From the NCBI RefSeq assembly GCF_018812025.1, contig NC_063063.1, positions 7,414,942-7,478,941 on the forward strand: a DNA stretch of 64,000 bases, in the 5' to 3' direction. The stretch is from Megalobrama amblycephala (taxonomy: Eukaryota; Chordata; Actinopteri; Cypriniformes; Xenocyprididae). Numbering within the stretch: position 1 is the stretch's first letter; every line of letters begins with the position of its first letter. A program made the translations under genes and the position numbers. The notes under the pieces were generated by a model. The model saw nothing but the letters and a program-made list of their open reading frames with translations, did not search any database and was not told the DNA's origin. This document shows positions 22,896 through 35,559 of the stretch, one piece after another.

Positions 22896-22984
22896 TTGAT
22901 GACTCATCTGACACTCAGCGACTGACATAAATTTGTCCCTCCCTCTAATACCACCTACCACTGATGATTAGTAATAGTAATTAG

Positions 22985-23521
22985 TAGGGATGTGCCCGAA
23001 GCCGAATACCATATTCGGAAAGGAAATGACGTGTACTACGGAGCCGCTAAAGCGAATACACATGAGATGGGAGGAAAAAATATATTTCTTTTTATATATA
23101 AGGTTTCTCTTGCAATTATACAGTTGGGTAATTATAATGTAAAATTGCCAGCATCAGGAAGCTGCTGTTAATATGCGGAGTATTGAAATCGCTTTTGAAT
23201 GCGCGCGCTTTTACTTTCACTTTCGAGATTCGCAATCACACGTGCTGTGTATACTAGGGAGCGTCAGTACGTATTACACATTTCACAAGATTAGATATTT
23301 GTCAGTGACGCTCAGGAACTGCAAACCATTCACCACTGTCCTACCAGCCATCTCTCCTTACTCTCTTTACGTGGTAAGTGAAATCTGTTGTACTACAAAG
23401 TAACAGGCTCCTGCTAGCAAACGACTAACCATGTCCCTTCGGGGATCCGTAGACTGCGTTTTTTTTTTTTTTTTTTCCAGTGCCTTTCTGAATACAGATT
23501 TAGTATTCGGGCACACCCCTA
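22985..23521. mobile_element. non-autonomous hAT element, TAGGGATGTGCCCGAA ends, perfect 8-bp duplication
   Basis: Left end TAGGGATGTGCCCGAAGCCG, right end TAGTATTCGGGCACACCCCTA. The duplication GTAATTAG is exact at 22977-22984 and 23522-23529. The interior is CpG-rich in its middle and ends with a poly-T tract at about 23459-23476. No transposase frame. Confidence 0.9.
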
Positions 23522-23529
23522 GTAATTAG

Positions 23530-25156
23530 CACATTTTTAATTAGCTATTTATTTATTTATATTTATTATTAATAAGAAACACATCAACAAAACTGCACTT
23601 GCCAAACCTTGTCATGGGGTCTTTAGCATCATTAATGCCCACATCTACATAATTGTTTGAAGACTCCATTGGAAAAAAAGGAATTTACTGTATCGTTCAA
23701 TAATCACTGGCAGGGAAATGAACATGAACATGAACATGTGTTAGCATCTGAGCTAACAAAAGAAAGGGTACAGAAAACTGCCTATTGTGCAAGACTGCTA
23801 ACCACATCAGAGCCCTTTTAACTGTAACAGATTTTTCTGGTTTCATTTTAGGGTTTTTCCTAAACTAAAACAGTTCAAGACGTAAACAAGACGTGCATAC
23901 ATAATTTCACCATATTTATTCACATCTGGCATATTAGCATGTAAACCAGGAACAGAACGTTTTACGAGCTGCGTGCTCTATTCAGATTCCACGGTGAAAC
24001 CACATCACACACAAATCTCTTCAGCTGTAAGATTTTATCTAACAAACCTCAACTCACTGTACTTCCTGTCTACAAACACACTGACAAAGAGATAGCGCAA
24101 CAAAAATAACAACAAACACAGCTATGTGTGCAGAGAGCATTAAGAAAACAGTGCTCCGCCGTGACCCGAGGCAACATCTGCAGAGAGAGCACACTCTGTA
24201 CTTTCTCCAGGATTCAAACAATGCCTTTGTTTACCACCTTTACGCTAAAGCCACGCCTCACACACGCTTTCTTCCTCCCACATGACAACAGAGATCGGTC
24301 AACACTGCGGTGCTGCTGAGCTTAGCTGCAGACGAGACACGGTGGTGCAGACACTGTCAGCTAATACATTCTGTACTTCAGAAGAAGAAATAGACCCTCT
24401 CAAACACACAACGGTATGATGACAGTTTTATGAAATATGTGAAAGCGATAAGCTCAGTTTTGTGCCAAGAATCCATTGAACAGAGGTAAAATGACAACAT
24501 ATATATGATAAGAGACATCAGTGTTCCATAATGAAGACATTTCAGATTTGCATCCCACAAAGCAAGGCAGCAAAAGAATAGCCTTGAACTTTTAAGTAAG
24601 CTTGGGTGTAATAAAAAAAGACTAAAGACTGCAATTCAGTGTGCAAGTATCACTAAGAGGTCATCACTTTCATTTGTTTTAAAATTTTTGAAACACATTT
24701 TTAATTTACAAAAAAATAATTATAGATAAAACAACAAGCACTGAATGCACAGTGTTCAAAGTCTCAATGTAATGGAAGTAGCAACAGATCTTTTCTTCCG
24801 TATTGTGAGGTACATCCGAGTAAAACTCATTGTCAGAAAAGAAAAGAAAAAATATATGGCAGGACTTGGTTCTTGGGTAAGGTTGCAGTTGACTGTAAGA
24901 AAAAGACACGATTTAAGAGGATAAAATGATTAGAGAAGTCTGAAAAAAGGTCACCTGAGAGAAGTCTCTCAATTCACCCGAAGATCAAAGTGTGAAACAT
25001 ATGCATGGATGAATAGTTCACAATAAGATCAAAAAACATTGCAAAACATTGTGGAGAATTAAAAACCTCAATAATTCTTCCTTCAAGTAAAGTAAATTAC
25101 TTTAATTAAAAAAACAAAACATAATTTTATGTAAACAAATAAACAAATATATATAT
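23530..25156. other. intron sequence without recognised repeats
   Basis: AT-rich ends and a more balanced centre (24120-24330). Short frames on both strands show no known motif. No RNA gene found. Confidence 0.4.
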
Positions 25157-25753
25157 ACAGCACCGGTCAAAAGTTTGGAAACATTATTATTTTTAATGTT
25201 CTCTTATGCTTATTAAGGCTGCATTTATTTCATAATAAATACAGATATTGTGAAATATTATTACAATTTAAAATAATGGTTTTCTATTTTAATATACTTT
25301 AAAATATAATTTATTTCTGTGATGCAAAGCTGAATTTTCATTTTCAACTTTTGAACGGTAGTGTATATTGTTACAAAATATTTCTATTTTAAATAAATGC
25401 TGATATTTTTTAACATTTTTTTCATCAAAGAATCCTGAAAAAGTATCACAGGTTTTAAAATAATATTAAGCAGCACAACTGTTTCCAACATTGATAATAA
25501 ATCAGCATATTACAATGATTTCTGAAGGATCATGTGACACTGAAGACTGGAGTAATGATGCTGACAGTTCAGCTTTGCATCACAGAAATAAAATATATTA
25601 AAACCATTATTTTAAATTGTAAAAATATTTCACACTATTACTGTCTTTTTCAGTATTTTCAATCAAATAACTGCAGGCTTGATGAGCATAAGAGACTTCT
25701 TTCAAAAACATTAAAAAAAAAAGTAATGTTTCCAAACTTTTGAAAGGTACTGT
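25157..25753. mobile_element. AAAAGTTTGG-terminated palindromic MITE, possibly a fusion
   Basis: Ends read ACAGCACCGGTCAAAAGTTT and ACTTTTGAAAGGTACTGT. The left part (AAGGCTGCATTTATTTC, GAAATATTATTACAATTTAA, GTGATGCAAAGCTGAATTTT) recurs inverted in the right part. A second, different terminus (ACTTTTGAACGGTAGTGTA, about 25347-25365) lies inside, suggesting that two related elements abut or recombined. Confidence 0.65.
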
Positions 25754-25759
25754 GCATAA

Positions 25760-26876
25760 ATGTACAAAAAACTCAATTTCCAGATGACACTTTGATACAG
25801 AACAAATCATCCACTTATGTAGAGCACATTACTATTGAATAACAAGTCATCAAAATGAGCTTTCATCTGATGGGCCGAGGCCATGTTACAAAAACAAACA
25901 CCGCACGAAATAGCCAAGGACATTGTCCCACATGTCAACCGAAACAACATGTCTCGCTGTAGACAAACACTGACCAGAGAAACAAGGAGCGTCCCAAAGT
26001 AAACAAACAAAAGTAGGTCAAGTCTATTGGGCTTATCTATCAGCCATAGAGCTCAGAGTTCTTGCGCCACAGCAAACACAGCCGTCATGAGACACATCCT
26101 CACTGTCTCACTGATACTACAGAGATAATGCTGCACTTACATAAGAGAAGAGCCTCTCACACTCTCACTAGAGCGTGCTTTGACATCAGCTGAGATTAAC
26201 GGCACCTTGAGCAGAAACACAGACAGAGATGAACAAAAGGCCATTGGAGACATAAACACGTTCATCTTCTCTCTTTGTCTTTGTAAGCGTTCTTTCCTCA
26301 CTGAAAAGCAAGAGTATGTGGCAAGACAAACTGACAGAAGAGAGGGAATGCACAATATCAAAGCAGAGCACCTAAAAAAAATTGTAAGAAAATGCAAATG
26401 GTGCTGGCAAAAGTCAATACCATAATGTGAGGGTTTTGTAAGTGGTTGCCAGAGCACTGCTATGCAGTCGCTAGGGTGTTCTTGGCTGGTTGCTTTCTTA
26501 GCCAAGAGTTCAGCCCCATTTTATCGACTGCCAAGCAGAAATTGCAAATTCGATTACTAAGAAAAGTAACAACACATCTCTGATCAACAAGTGTTTGTGT
26601 AGTTCACTGAACCTCAGTATAAGCACTAGTATCAGCAAGTTCAGGACTTCAACACTAAATAATAAAACAGTCACTGAAACTCAAAACAGTTTTAACTGTT
26701 TAATAATTCCCTATGAAGAACTACACTACCCATAATCCTGTAGAGAGATTCACCAATCAGATAAGTCCCTGTTACCATGGAAACAAAAACTTCAGCTCAG
26801 CAGAATGACTTGTCAAAGCTTTGCCAATCACATTGAGAGAGTTAATACTCAATATATTGACAAATATACTCAATAG
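25760..26876. other. intron sequence; small repeat fragment near 26440
   Basis: Unique-looking except GGTTGCCAGAGCACTGCTAT and GTCGCTAGGGTGTTCTTGGC, words of a common cyprinid repeat. The 122-codon minus-strand frame at 26137-26505 has no recognisable domain and overlaps that repeat. Confidence 0.4.
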
Positions 26877-27825
26877 TAGGGCTAGGGGGTATGACAATAT
26901 ATATTGCAGTGATGATAAAAGTGTCTATAGATAAAGATTTTGTTATATTAGCTATATATCATGGAATGTAAATATATCCTTGCAGCGCAAGACTGCTTAA
27001 GTTCTTGACATGTTAGAGCAATAAAGAAACATGAATAAGAAAGAAAACATATTGAGAAAATAAAGTGTGGGACATGCCTGATGTTAAAAACTTGATGTTA
27101 AGAACTCAATGTGGTACCGGTGCTGACTGGCACACCCGAAGCGCGCACACAGAAAGCCGCCTCAATTCCAAATTTAGGTCTCTTCCATGGCTTATTGCAC
27201 TTGAACAGTCAAATATACACAAAATTATGTCAAAATGCCTGTCTTGACAAGTATTCAAGTACAACAAGGTCAATTATGATTTGATTTGTAAGAGAAACTG
27301 GATGTGTGTCAGTATATTGGATCCTTGCATTAGTTTATAATAGCAGTTTTAGCAGCCTAATATACTCTTGTAAAGGCTGTTAAAGGGTTAGTTCACTCAA
27401 AAATGAAATTTCTGTCATTAAGTACTCACTCTCATGTCATTCCAAACCCGTAAGGAACACAAATTATAATATTTTTAATGAAATCCGAGATGTTTTTTTA
27501 TCCGCCATAGAAAATGTAATAACCGTCTACAGTGTGACTAGTGGTTCAACGAGAATACTTTTTGTGTGCAAAAACAAAACAAAAATAATGACTTTATTCA
27601 ACAAATTCATCTTTCCCTTGTCATTCTCCTGCGTTGTTTGTGTTCAGCACTAGAAATTAATTTTTGGGTGAACTAACCCTTTAAACTATTCAAAAATGTG
27701 CATCTTTGATCTTTTTAATAACAACGATAAAATAACAAAAATAACTATATTTGATATATATTGTTATCATGATATAAAATTATTCATATCAAGAAATAAG
27801 ATTTTGGTCATATCGCCCACCCCTA
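26877..27825. mobile_element. hAT-type element, TAGGG...CCCCTA ends, with nested MITE
   Basis: Left TAGGGCTAGGGGGTATGACA, right TCATATCGCCCACCCCTA, a terminus known from zebrafish hAT elements. Flanks CTCAATAG and GTGAGTAG agree at only 5 of 8 bases, so the insertion is old. Interrupted by a TTAA MITE at 27384-27680. Confidence 0.6.
27384..27680. mobile_element. TTAA-flanked AGGGTTAGTTCAC MITE nested in a hAT
   Basis: Ends AGGGTTAGTTCACTCAAAAA and TTTTTGGGTGAACTAACCCT. TTAA is present on both sides (27380-27383, 27681-27684). Interior non-coding. Confidence 0.8.
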
Positions 27826-27889
27826 GTGAGTAGTTTTGTGGTTTACGAAATTCACAATGCTTTATAGGATGGGATGAGTTCAGCGTTAC

Positions 27890-28160
27890 CTCATATAACA
27901 ATAATCTGAGTTAAAGCCATTCTTCTGTGAAAAACATGATATAAGAACATAAAAAGTTATTTTGAGATAGGTCTCAATGTTTTTCTGGCAGTCAATGGTC
28001 ACCAAAATCATTTGGTTATGAACATTCTTCAAAATATCTTCTTTTATTTTCCAAAGAAGAAAGAGAGTCATAAAGGTTTGGAATGACATGATGGTAAACA
28101 AATGATGACTTTTTATTTATTTATTTATTTACTTACTTTTTGGGTGAACTAACCCTTTAA
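27890..28160 (-). repeat. right half of a TTGGGTGAACTAACCCTTTAA MITE
   Basis: Ends TTTTTGGGTGAACTAACCCT near 28158 and contains AACATTCTTCAAAATATCTT and GGTTTGGAATGACATGATGG of the same family. The left terminus is missing. A short ATTT repeat lies at 28111-28134. Confidence 0.65.
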
Positions 28161-28164
28161 ACAA

Positions 28165-29584
28165 TCTTGTCTAGCCTTTTTCTTGTTTCTTGCTTTAAGT
28201 CAACTGCTTATTAATTCTATACTGAGAAAATAAATGGGGAAAAAGACTTCCAGAACCAAGGCCACTAAAACAAGTAGGCGTTCCCTGTTGTGCTCTATTT
28301 AAGGCCCCAGGTGTGAGAGCTCAGACTGAACTGGCTCTGTTTCCGACATGTCCTTTCCTAAGAATAAACGGCAGAGAACGAGATTAAATGGACATTAACA
28401 GAGAAAGAATCAGACCAACAGAGAGAACGAGGGGAGGGGGAGTATTTGTGAGTGTTGGAAACTGAAGGAATGTGTGACTGTGTGTGTATGTGTGTGCGTC
28501 TGTGAACTAATGCAACTCACATGAGCACGCGTAAGAGAAAGCAGCGCTCATGTGCTAAAGGAAGGGGATTTCCACAGGCTCCTAATAAAGCCATCAGTCC
28601 CCGTCTCCCTCTGATGACCTCAGCACTGATTAACCCCCACACCTCCATACATGAATTTCTGCAGGCCATTTTTGTGTTCCTAACATGAATAATAGGTGAG
28701 ATGCTCACGGCACAGCCCTCCTAGCCAAATTTAATCTGATTTACTCTGGCTGACTGAGCTATAAAATAACATCTCCATCACACCACATATTAAAAGGTTC
28801 TTTTATCTTAAAAGAAGAAAACACAAAGAGAGTGAAGCAATCAGCAAACCATCTAAAATCAGCACAAAGCTGTTTAGTAAGCTCTTTAGTGCCCACCCAC
28901 TTTTTCAGTGGCCTTGGTTCCAAAAGTATTTTTTCCATTAAATTAAATTTTAAAAATATGTTCATTAAAGTGTTATAAGCTATGGACCAAACCAACTAAC
29001 TATGAAGTGAAACACAACATTGCAAATGTTTTTGAGGTCATTTGAAGCAAAAAAGTATTTGAAAATCAGACAATACAAAAGGTACAAGACTGTGTACTTA
29101 ACAGCATTAATGAGGGAAAGACCTACAATCCTATGAAGCATTGAGAATGACAAAATGTGCACATTATGCATACAAATATATAAGTAGTTTGAAAGTGTAG
29201 GGAAACTGACTCAATCATTTGCAATGATTCATGGGAGTGGGCAGGCACTACTATTGCCGTGATTCTCTGATTGGTTAAGATTTCTCTGCAGAATCATGGG
29301 CAATGCAGTTTTTTCACCAGGAATTCCACACACTAGAGACGCGGGCAGTGGAATGGGGAAAAATGCGTTTTTTAAAAGTTGAACTGATTTTAACTTGAGC
29401 GGCGCGTTTTTAGAACACAGTGTCATGCACGAGACGCTGCAAAGAACGCGAGACGTTAGCGCAACAACACATCCGACTAGCACATTTATACAGAAAAACA
29501 TTGGTAAAGTAGAGCATTGAAATGGAAAAACATGTTGTGTGAATGGCCCCCCAAGTCTGACGTTAACGGTTTACAAGTTATCTT
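28165..29584. other. unique intron; candidate conserved block 28540-28745
   Basis: No repeat recognised. The segment 28540-28745 (AGGAAGGGGATTTCCACAGG, TGATGACCTCAGCACTGATT, ACATGAATTTCTGCAGGCCA) has the even composition and motif richness seen in conserved non-coding DNA. This is impression only. Confidence 0.25.
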
Positions 29585-29705
29585 TCAAATCGGGCTGGAC
29601 GATCATTACCTAAAATCAAAACCTCAATTAATTGAACATTTTACCTCGATTACGATTAATGAACAATTATTTAGTTTCTGTTTTTTTTTTTTTTTTTTGC
29701 CCTCA
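29585..29705. repeat. worn hAT end (GGGCTGGACGAT) plus poly-T
   Basis: TCGGGCTGGACGATCATTAC followed by TTACCTCGATTACGATTAAT resembles the end of a cyprinid hAT family. It is followed by a poly-T run at about 29680-29698. No right terminus found. Confidence 0.4.
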
Positions 29706-30296
29706 TAGTTCACTTACAAGGTTTGTACTGCAAATATGCTTGACTATTAAAGATATTTTTTCCTATTGAAAGAGTGATCTGACATTATAGCTTACTTTCA
29801 CCAGTTATTTTATCTATAATTTGTAACATTTCTTACAGATTTCTGCTCGTTGTAAATCAGATACAAATAAATTAGCACAGTACCAGTACATAATGAGAGC
29901 GATTGTGTGTCTCTCTATTAATTGTGAAGCTGTGGGTTGTAAATGGTTACTTCAATAAAACTTGTGAAAATGATGGCACAAGGACAGATCAGAGTCATAT
30001 CTAGAGCCTAGACTCTATGAGACTTTGGGGATGGGCTTCTTTGACTTGGTTCAGTAAGCCACCTAACAACCATATAGTAACAGTAAAAACTAGGGATGTG
30101 TGGGATTCGTCACCAATTTTTAAAAATTACTTTATAGAGATCATACTCTCAAAAAGCCATTTCTACCTCAGCAAATACTTTAAAACAGAGCAAAACTAGA
30201 ACAAATCTATACTAATACAGAAATTTCCATGACTTGACCTGGCCCGAGGAAATAAAGATTACATGATCACATAGTAATCCATTCAATCCTTGAAAC
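29706..30296. other. intron sequence, nothing distinctive
   Basis: AT-rich sequence. CTAGGGATGTGTGGGATTCG at about 30090 may be a lone transposon end; no partner found. Confidence 0.35.
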
Positions 30297-31001
30297 TAGG
30301 GCTACAACTAACAATTATTTTTATAATTGATTAGTTGGCCGATTATTTCTTTGATTAATCGATTAATCGGATAAAAAGCCCAATTTGCGTTTTATTTTAT
30401 TGACAAAACACACTATTCTACATCCTGTCCAGTGCTGTCCTTCAAACAAACATGCCAACTGCATGCTATGAAAATATAGTGAATATATCCATGTCTATGC
30501 TATATGCCAAAGAACTATAAAGCAAAGGGACAGTTTAGATCTCTACATTAAAAATTAAGATAATCTGCCGTCTGTTTGACACACATGCACGCACCAGCAC
30601 TCATTCAGTAAAGTCTGAAGTTTAACGCAGACTGTCAGGATGAGCTTTCATGCAAAATGGAAATACTCGCTTAAATTCGCAACACTTACAGATAAAGATA
30701 AAACCGTAAAATGAATGTTTTGTGCTGTCAAAGCGCCTGACAGGGCAAGCCGTGTTAAACATTACGCTAATGCATTAGCTTGAAGCTTAAATAAAGAATT
30801 CTCATGATTTGGGCAGCTTGGATCACGCACCTTTGCCGCCGCAGCAGCTCACTCTGTTTCCTTCACTATTTTTAGATGCATTTTGTCCATAGAAATGCGT
30901 TATTCAGTGCTGTAATCTGACTTGACTTGCAGAAGTTTTTAGTTGTTGATGATTTTCATTATAGATTATTATCGATGTATTTATTAGTTGTTGCAGTCCT
31001 A
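30297..31001. mobile_element. non-autonomous hAT element, TAGGGCTACAACTAAC ends, perfect 8-bp duplication
   Basis: Left TAGGGCTACAACTAACAATT, right TTATTAGTTGTTGCAGTCCTA. The 8-bp duplication CTTGAAAC is exact at 30289-30296 and 31002-31009. Subterminal ATTAATCGATTAATCGG repeats are typical of this family. A related copy is at 57.7-59.6 kb. Confidence 0.88.
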
Positions 31002-31009
31002 CTTGAAAC

Positions 31010-32324
31010 CACTCAAAACACCTTAGCAACTGCACAGATGTGCTTTATCAACCAACCAAAACACACTCCATTCACATTTTCTTCAACCAAATGTAGTTAA
31101 CATTATTGTAATTGTAGTTAGGATTATTAAGTTAAGATTGTCACATCGATCACGTTCATTGGGACAGCTCTGACTTCTGGAGTGTTATTGAAAGTAAAGC
31201 TCTGTGACAGTGTGTGTGTGTGTGGGCTGGTCTGTGGGTGGTCAGAGGAGAGCGAGTGACAGGGAAGGGCACCTGCGTACACACACACACTCACACACAG
31301 AGGTCTGTTTGTATTAAGCTCCGACCGCCCGCTCAGCAGCGATATTAAAAACAATGCCGACAATCTGCGGTCTAAAGCGTGCACGTGTGTTAGTGTGTGT
31401 GTGTGTGTTTACATCAGGGAGGTCCACTGCTACAGCAAAACAGAAAACCGGTCTGCTTCCATTACATCAGGCCTGACAGCCAATTTGACACTGAAACCAG
31501 ATTTAAGTGGCCCATCATAATATTGAGAACATATCAAAAGGGCTTTGACACATCTCACATTACGACCTCTAATTGCCCATATCATTAGTCGTTTTATTGC
31601 CTTAGCTTCTGCGAGACGCTGGAAGACTTTGATATCAGAATGTGTCAAATGGACAGCCACATTAAAGCATGCCCCCACACCAACAGGATTGAGAAATATT
31701 GACACTAAAAGCACTAAACCCAAACATAAGCAGGCTGTCAACATGAACAGCTCCTTTTGAGAACAGACATTCTGGTAAGATACATAGTCTTCACATAAAT
31801 CAGAGATTACAACAAATTATGCAAGCAGCGAATGTCTTTCTGATGAGGGAAAAGACAAGCTTCATAAACAGGACATTTAGAAAATATGCTAACTAACAGA
31901 CTGGTTCAAAATCTCAATCTATCACAGAGCACATACACACTCCAAAATTTCAGGACTGAGTTTGTGGAAATTGTTCCACTGTTTTTATGAAATAAAGGAG
32001 CCACTCCCACTACCCTGATTTTGTGATGGTTGTCATGGCAACATCGAGAGCACCATCTTGGCATCTTATTACTGAAGAAACATAGATTGCAATAGTTTAA
32101 CCCGTTTGGTGGTTGCTATTTAATTTACCAAACTAACTTTAGCAAGCTGAGAGGAGTTACAGCATGGCTTTTATATTGAAGTATTTTAGAAAAACATGAA
32201 GTCTGTGTTTTATTCATGACATGGCACCTATTAAAAAATATATTAAAAGCAGTAAAAACTGACCTTAATGCACATTTAGGATGAACATGCCATAAGCCAA
32301 TTTGTTAAGTGATAAAGTTAACAT
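31010..32324. other. unique intron with candidate conserved element 31430-31760
   Basis: 31200-31300 and 31390-31410 carry short TG/CA tracts. Between 31430 and 31760 the sequence is repeat-free, open on both strands, and has homeobox-like cores (TCTAATTGCC, ATCATTAGTC) near TCAAATGGACAGCCACATTA. No known protein is encoded in either frame, so a conserved enhancer is the better reading. Confidence 0.3.
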
Positions 32325-32572
32325 TAGGGCTGACCAATATATCGCATGCGATTGTAGATCACTGACAAGCCATGCAATATCGCATTCATTATCGAAGGCG
32401 ATTAATCTGCGATATGAACGCGATATTGCGTGGCTTGTCAGTGATCTACGGCTCTGTCTATTAAATGCCGCTCCATTTGAAAGCAGGTGATGGCGATTTA
32501 GCAGTAATCAGGGAACCGGCTTTACTGACGAAATGCGCGTGACAATCGCATGCGATATATCGGTCAGCCCTA
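32325..32572. mobile_element. palindromic hAT-type MITE, second copy
   Basis: Ends TAGGGCTGACCAATATATCG and CGATATATCGGTCAGCCCTA. Flanks GTTAACAT and CTTAATAT match at 6 of 8. It is the uninterrupted relative of the 1013-2692 element: TGACAAGCCATGCAATATCG occurs on the left, and CGATATTGCGTGGCTTGTCA on the right, around a short loop. The left arm outside the hairpin is largely deleted. Confidence 0.8.
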
Positions 32573-32596
32573 CTTAATATATATACACATACATAC

Positions 32597-32604
32597 ATAT
32601 ATTA

Positions 32605-32655
<51 letters not shown>

Positions 32656-32670
32656 ATATATATATACAAC
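32597..32670. repeat. (TA)n and poly-T low-complexity tract
   Basis: A TA dinucleotide run to about 32638, then a T run and another short TA run. Such tracts vary in length between individuals. Confidence 0.9.
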
Positions 32671-32719
32671 TTGTACTACCTGGCCACCCCAACAAAATGT
32701 AGAAACACTCATAATAGAA

Positions 32720-33402
32720 TACCTCAGGGATGACGTGTTTTTGTAGGCAAAACCCGGAAGGGAGTTAGCATTTTAGGACTTCCGGTTCCATCGCCCTGAA
32801 GTCAATGGGTTTTTTGAATGGGTATTTGCTAAATCACCTGAAATAAGGTCAATGGATAACAAAGCCTCTAAATATTTTCATGTTTTGATCTATGACATAA
32901 AACACACCAGTTATAACCCGCTTGTGATTTTTTAAACCTTTATTGTGTCTTAAAAATGGCGGTTGCAAACAAATTGCTAAAAGGGACTACTTCCTTTGGC
33001 GGGGACTTTAAACATCATCATGACATATAAGTATTCATACACGGCATATATCATAATCAGCGAGCATATTTTTAAATAAAGTTGTTTTCTAAATAAAGTT
33101 TGAGGAAGCTTGGTGGTGGTGACGTTGATCCGCGACCATGGTGTGCTGTAGTCCGTTTATAGCCTACTGGTAGCTTTTTATATCTGACCACTTTATTTAG
33201 GCTTCAAAATGTATAAATGTTGTGTTAACTTGTAAAGATTATATTGATAGACAAAATGTGTAAGTGTCATAACCCTTTGTTAAACACAGAGCTTTGTGAT
33301 TTTCCAGAAGTCTATGGGAAAAATGCATTGGCTTTCGATCAAGGGAACCCGTACGCCGTTAACTTCCGGGTTGGCCTACAAAAACACGTCATCCCTGAGG
33401 TA
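32720..33402. mobile_element. DNA transposon remnant with 40-bp terminal inverted repeats
   Basis: Left end TACCTCAGGGATGACGTGTT continuing TTTGTAGGC and ACCCGGAAG; the right end is the reverse complement through ACACGTCATCCCTGAGGTA, with one small indel or mismatch in about 40 bp. The interior has no recognisable transposase. The target duplication is unclear. Confidence 0.8.
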
Positions 33403-33409
33403 CTCTATA

Positions 33410-34501
33410 GTGGTGGTTTCAGCATTAAAATTTAGTTAAGCAGTTATCTCTTAATAATTTTGTTTAATAATTCCTATATTTGACTATTGGTAATGCCTAT
33501 ATATTACAAATAATTACATATATCTATATATTACATATATAAATTATAAATAAGCAAAACGTGATGTAAATAAGAGATTTATAAGAGGAGAATTTTTAAG
33601 GCAACATGCGTTTTTAGTGAATTAAATATTCAAATAGTTCAAGTAGTTTTTGCTATCGTTGGTACTAAAAACCGTGACATTTTACTGTTATTGGTACCAA
33701 CTACTGAAATTTTGAACACCTGACAACACTAGTCTTAATAATGTAAGAAAAATGGGAAAATAAACTAGAAACATACAATACAGTTTATTGTAGCTAGCAC
33801 AGATTTTAATAATTATCTAATCTCCTGCTAACTAACTCTAATTTACTAATAAGGCATTGGCATAGTGGTTTTGTCTATTACACATATTAATTTTGCATTA
33901 ATAGTGCTGCCATAGAAATGCATAATTCCATGGAGAACAGTAAAACATCCTGGTTTGTCATCTAGTATTTACAGTAATTACAGCATGGCGTAAACTCAGC
34001 ATTTGCTCAGGCCAAACAGAGTAAACCTAAGCAAATATCTTAATATAAAGAATAAATTCAGCTGTAGAATGCAGTTTGTCAATCATTGACATGCAAATGA
34101 CCAAACTCTGTGTATAAAACAGAATTAAACACTTAGAAGAAGGACAACCATGTTTAACTGCATGCATGTGTATGTGTCCATAGAGTGTCAATCATTTGTC
34201 TATATAATGAGGATCTCCAGGATGGACAGGACTCATCTATAAGACAATTCGTTAAAAAGCCAGATTTCCTGTTTTCGGACTACTACTGCAAGTTACATGA
34301 GAAAATTAATGAGCAAAATTTAATAGGGTTTGTTAGAGTCGATGGAGTCAATGTGTGTATCAGAGGGAGAGAAAGAAATAAAAAGACAGAAGAATTTCTG
34401 CCGAATCCAATTAAATACTTTTCGCTGCACCTCTGGAGCCGTGTCATTCCCAAAAGGCACTACTTTTCTTGCCTGCCGATGAGACACACCAATTAACTCT
34501 G

Positions 34502-34545
<44 letters not shown>

Positions 34546-35302
34546 CTGTGTTCTCAATGTGACTGCAGCTGCTAGTGCCATTAAAGCCAAATAAAAGAGC
34601 AAGACCACACCACTTTGCCTTTGGTCCCAACACAGCCATCATTTAACAAACAATTAATACAACTAATGACACCAGCTTCCCTTTGAGCACTGGCGAAGGT
34701 CATCCATTTGGTGCTTCAATCATGAATGCTGTCTGAAAGGTGATCGTTTCCTAGCATGTTGAGCAGGTTAGTATGTTGTGTGCATGGCAACTAGACTGGG
34801 ACGCAGGTTTCTGGTGTACATGTGGTGCATACAAATGACAAGCCATCACGCCAAAGGAGATAAAGAGCGGTTTCCTGGTCAGTGGAAAAGCTTATCATCA
34901 TTCTCGATTATTAGCAGAATAATGTTATCATACAACTACGATACCCCAAAACAGATCAACCGAATCTTGAAGTAAACGCAGTCGTTTCTGGCATTGCTGG
35001 CTGCAGTGCAAATCCATTGTGTCTGAGCGTTTCTTGCTTGGCGGAGGCAGATCGCTATGCTGTACACCGACACTGCATATAAACTAGTGCAGCTCAGCCA
35101 GCCGAGCCAATGGGCTTTAAAACACAGGTCTTATTACGCTAATAATGACACCACATCCTGCACGAAACTGATCCATGTGTCTCTACACACACTGCTCTCC
35201 AATATCAGCCATTAACAAGCAACCGCTGATAAACAACACGGCTAACTTTGAGAGTTAAGAGTTAGAAGGATGCAAGATTGGACATTAGATGTTACCCTAA
35301 CA
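33410..35302. other. intron sequence; candidate conserved stretch 34560-34760
   Basis: 33480-33730 is AT-rich and probably repeat-derived (TTGGTACTAAAAACCGTGAC, then TTGGTACCAACTACTGAAAT). 34560-34760 is repeat-free, with AACAAACAATTAATACAACT, a SOX/homeobox-like combination. A plus-strand 103-codon frame at 34185-34496 has no recognisable domain. Confidence 0.28.
34511..34544. repeat. (CA)n microsatellite preceded by (CT)n
   Basis: Seventeen or so CA units following a short CT tract. Confidence 0.95.
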
Positions 35303-35340
35303 CAGTGGTTCCCAAACTGGGGGGGCGTGATCCCTGGGTG
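35303..35340 (+). repeat. isolated hAT-like terminus CAGTGGTTCCCAAACTGGGG
   Basis: This is a terminal sequence typical of hAT elements. No inverted partner was found downstream, so the element is truncated or its right end is degraded. Confidence 0.4.
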
Positions 35341-35559
35341 GGGGATAATTATCCCACTTATTATGCAGCTACTTCACACAGAAGTAAAAAATTGAACACA
35401 AAATATTAATCTGACATATTAAAATCTAGATGTAAAAGTACAACACTGGTAAATCTCTCATTTCAGGGTAATATGCTGCCTATCGAGTTAAAATTCTGTC
35501 ATAATTTATTAATTCATGCTGCTCCAGACATTCTTCTGCAGAATATATTATGATATTTT

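Noticed and set aside
34185..34496. 103-codon plus-strand frame ending beside the CA repeat
   Set aside because: No conserved motif; its antisense frame is also open, which fits unique non-coding DNA.
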